Below are positions 62,112-64,000 of a DNA stretch of 64,000 bases, piece after piece. The DNA is taken from NCBI GenBank assembly GCA_963402885.1, contig OY727096.1, positions 21,185,820 through 21,249,819 on the forward strand, in the 5' to 3' direction. Both the position numbers and the translations under genes were made by a program. Numbering within the stretch: the stretch's first letter is position 1; each line of letters opens with the position of its first letter. The stretch is from Antedon bifida. Its lineage: Eukaryota > Echinodermata > Crinoidea > Comatulida > Antedonidae. Below the pieces are notes generated by a model. The model saw only the letters and a list, made by a program, of their open reading frames with translations, was not told where the DNA came from and did not search any database.

Positions 62112-63152
62112 TATTTATTATTTCACATTTAAAACTAGGCCTAGCAAAACACAATCCGCCATTTATCGACGATGGATGGAACACTTAGATTAGACGTTGA
62201 GGGGGTGTCATCATATATATTTTTTTAGTCGACTCTTCTCTACAGCTCACTATGTCGGTCGGTTGGTCGGTCGGTTGGTCGGTAAGCACTAACGCACTAA
62301 CTCAAATTGGCGCACGGTACGCGACGGCAGCCATGTAAATGGCATTGTTTACCTATCAGTTACTAACAAGTAGGTGAAAATCAGGTCACAAAAGACCGCT
62401 TTTCTTTCACCCTAAACCGCCCGTATAACATATATTTTGAATCAGCGTCCTAAATGGTATATAAAACAATGGTCCGACAAATTTCCGAGCCGGATGACAC
62501 CCATCTTAATTTCCTCCTCTACTTGTTAAAATTTCATATTTTAATGTTGCAAAGTTTGTCGTTTACATTTAGACCACAGTTATTCCCAACTCACATTCTT
62601 TTAGAAACGTTGGCCGGACGCGGGGCCGGAGTTCATGCTAACTGTTCACGTTTGAAACGTTGAAAGAAGACGTTTTTCATTTTTTTTAAATAAATAACGT
62701 TAAACGTTACGTTACAAAAACGTCAGATTGTTCTTAACCTTACGGGAGATGTAAACTTTTTGTCCCCGGCCTGTTCTTATTTTTCTACAAACAAAAACAC
62801 ACCAAAAATAGACAGGCTAAGGGGTCAATAAAAATAGGAGTAGAATGAAACACCGTATTGATATGATTTGTTGAATGTTTTATGAGCTCGTTATGTAAAT
62901 CTATTGGGGACGATCTTTTGACCCTGACATTTCTCACCCTAGCAACGTTGACGGTTCACTAAGTACGACACATATCGTGTAACTAAATCAACATTGATAC
63001 ACCACACAATAGAAGGGATTACAGTTTGAAAGGTGTTTCTGAGTTTACATTGTCTTGCTTTCTACCTATAAAACAACACAAGGTCATCAGCGTATCTCTG
63101 TCTTCGTAGTCTACAAATTAATATGGAATTATTTTAGAAAAATTAATAAGGA
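62112..63152. promoter_or_regulatory. Head-to-head intergenic region, INTS15 / unknown gene
   Basis: About 1 kb. It includes a small GGTC/GGTT tandem run (62252-62283) and an ACGTTAAACGTTACGTTAC stretch near 62697. Short frames here have no recognisable match. Promoters of both genes are expected within it. Confidence 0.35.
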
Positions 63153-63635
63153 ATGGAATCTTTAAGTCGGACGTTGCCACCATTATCAAGAAATGTATCG
63201 ACGTCACATAATAGAGAGTTAACTCAAACCGGTATGGTGCGTCGTTCGGTAACGGTTACCATACCAGGTATCTTGCAGCAGCAACAACATAGAAGTGTCC
63301 GGCAGGTTTCACAAATCCATATGATCAATAAATCGATACCACCACAAACTCCGGATGTAGAGAATACGTCGGCGTTTATCACAAGTCGTTGTACTCCTCG
63401 GTCACTTTCACCGATACATCGTCGGTGTCAAACGGTCCCCTCTTCTACAAACTTCTCAAGTTTTGGTTCTCAGAGTCAAAGGATTAGAGCAATGAGACGA
63501 CGGACTGCAAGACCAAATGTTGTGGATGTCAGTGACAATGTGGTACTAGAGCAGAAGGAGTATCTCCATCTCAGAGGAGTTAAAGGATTCTTTCCACCTG
63601 TGAAGTTGAGATGCAAGTCCTCACCAGCAAGTTTG
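63153..63635 (+). CDS. Unrecognised basic protein, first exon (continues beyond the window)
   Basis: One exon of 161 codons from ATG to a strong donor (TTTG|GTAAGTT). The protein is rich in Arg, Ser, Thr and Pro, with no membrane segment or signal peptide. It has a Gln run in PGILQQQQHRSVRQ, a basic patch RIRAMRRRTARP, and a more ordered end, EYLHLRGVKGFFPPVKLRC. Low-complexity N-terminus followed by a structured-looking end suggests a disordered tail leading into a domain in the next exon. Length, codon use and the donor support it as real. I do not recognise the family. The next intron begins with a MITE fragment and then a copy of part of INTS15. Confidence 0.55.
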
Positions 63636-63647
63636 GTAAGTTGTTTA

Positions 63648-63696
63648 AGCTTTGTCTACACTATTATATATATCAAACTAGTGTGATGTGCCAAAA
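63648..63696. repeat. TIR MITE fragment, GTCTACACTATCAAACT family
   Basis: AGCTTTGTCTACACTATTAT then ATCAAACTAGTGTGATGTGC. The fragment stops abruptly where the INTS15-like copy begins at 63697. Confidence 0.6.
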
Positions 63697-64000
63697 TCGA
63701 CTGCAGCCAAACAATGCATCAAACACTGAATACATTATAGGGGCACTCTTCCCCGTGCTGAAAAACTGGCACAGCAGCTCTATGATCTGTAAACTATCCA
63801 ATGATGTTAATTTCTGTAACAAATAAAGAACAAATAATAGAGAATATTAATGAAAATAAAACTAGGTTAATTTGTAAATCATTTATCTTAACGTGTATGT
63901 GTTTGTTATTGTCTACATTTTGCTGTTGAGTACTTGATCTTGATAAGAAAGAAGAAGTATGGCTTTTGTTTCTATTATATAACGGCATTGTGAATGGAAA
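63697..64000. repeat. Near-identical copy of INTS15 exon 3 (part) and intron 2
   Basis: Matches 61119-61422 over about 300 bases with only about four differences (for example AATAAAGAAC versus AATAAAAAAC, GTATGGC versus GTATGAC, and a 2-base deletion). It contains the first about 117 bases of INTS15 exon 3 with its acceptor, then intron 2. It runs to the window edge, so the full extent is unknown. Same orientation as the source, on the minus strand. Confidence 0.93.

Noticed and set aside
62454-62663. A 69-codon plus-strand frame
   Set aside because: No family resemblance, in the intergenic region between INTS15 and the unknown gene, with no supporting splice sites.
1-64000. Retroviral, LTR or Polinton remnants
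   Set aside because: I looked for reverse transcriptase, integrase, capsid and long terminal repeat patterns and saw none. The repeats present are short non-autonomous elements, SINEs and tandem arrays.

Overview
The window is animal nuclear DNA: AT-rich, with small exons bounded by GT/AG splice sites, many introns, and dense short non-autonomous repeats. Gene content and intron structure suggest an invertebrate deuterostome, most likely an echinoderm (a crinoid is possible). That placement is inference, not proof. No bacterial, organellar or viral gene is seen.

Layout, left to right. 213-12584 (-): an R7-family RGS gene, closest to RGS11/RGS9, whose last exon(s) lie beyond the left edge. 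13311-15714 (+): vezatin, nearly intronless. 16315-18840 (-): B9D1, a ciliary transition-zone protein. 19208-25136 (+): a composite transcription unit with five small non-coding exons followed by the seven coding exons of PIGQ. Each of its first seven introns holds one copy of the same box C/D snoRNA family, and an eighth, different C/D snoRNA sits in the intron before coding exon 5. 27223-32257 (-): SLC25A10, the mitochondrial dicarboxylate carrier. 35677-40750 (+): IFT70/TTC30. 41958-53434 (-): IFT140, 30 coding exons, predicted 1462 residues. 54549-57973 (+): DECR2. 58745-62111 (-): INTS15. 63153 to beyond the right edge (+): an unrecognised gene of which only the first coding exon is clear.

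Genes alternate in orientation, giving compact head-to-head pairs (RGS/vezatin, B9D1/snoRNA host, SLC25A10/IFT70, IFT140/DECR2, INTS15/unknown) and tail-to-tail pairs. Three genes are ciliary (B9D1, IFT70, IFT140). Four (RGS11, PIGQ, IFT140, DECR2) have human counterparts on 16p13.3, so part of this block looks like ancient conserved linkage.

Most remaining sequence is intron and intergenic DNA with short repeats: a terminal-inverted-repeat (TIR) MITE family with at least 15 copies, densest in IFT140 introns; several tRNA-derived SINEs; tandem arrays; and three separate cases where one end of an exon, with its splice site, has been duplicated. The observations most worth following are the snoRNA array and its host exons, the eighth snoRNA, the repeated exon-edge duplications, and a near-identical copy of part of INTS15 placed next to the neighbouring gene.
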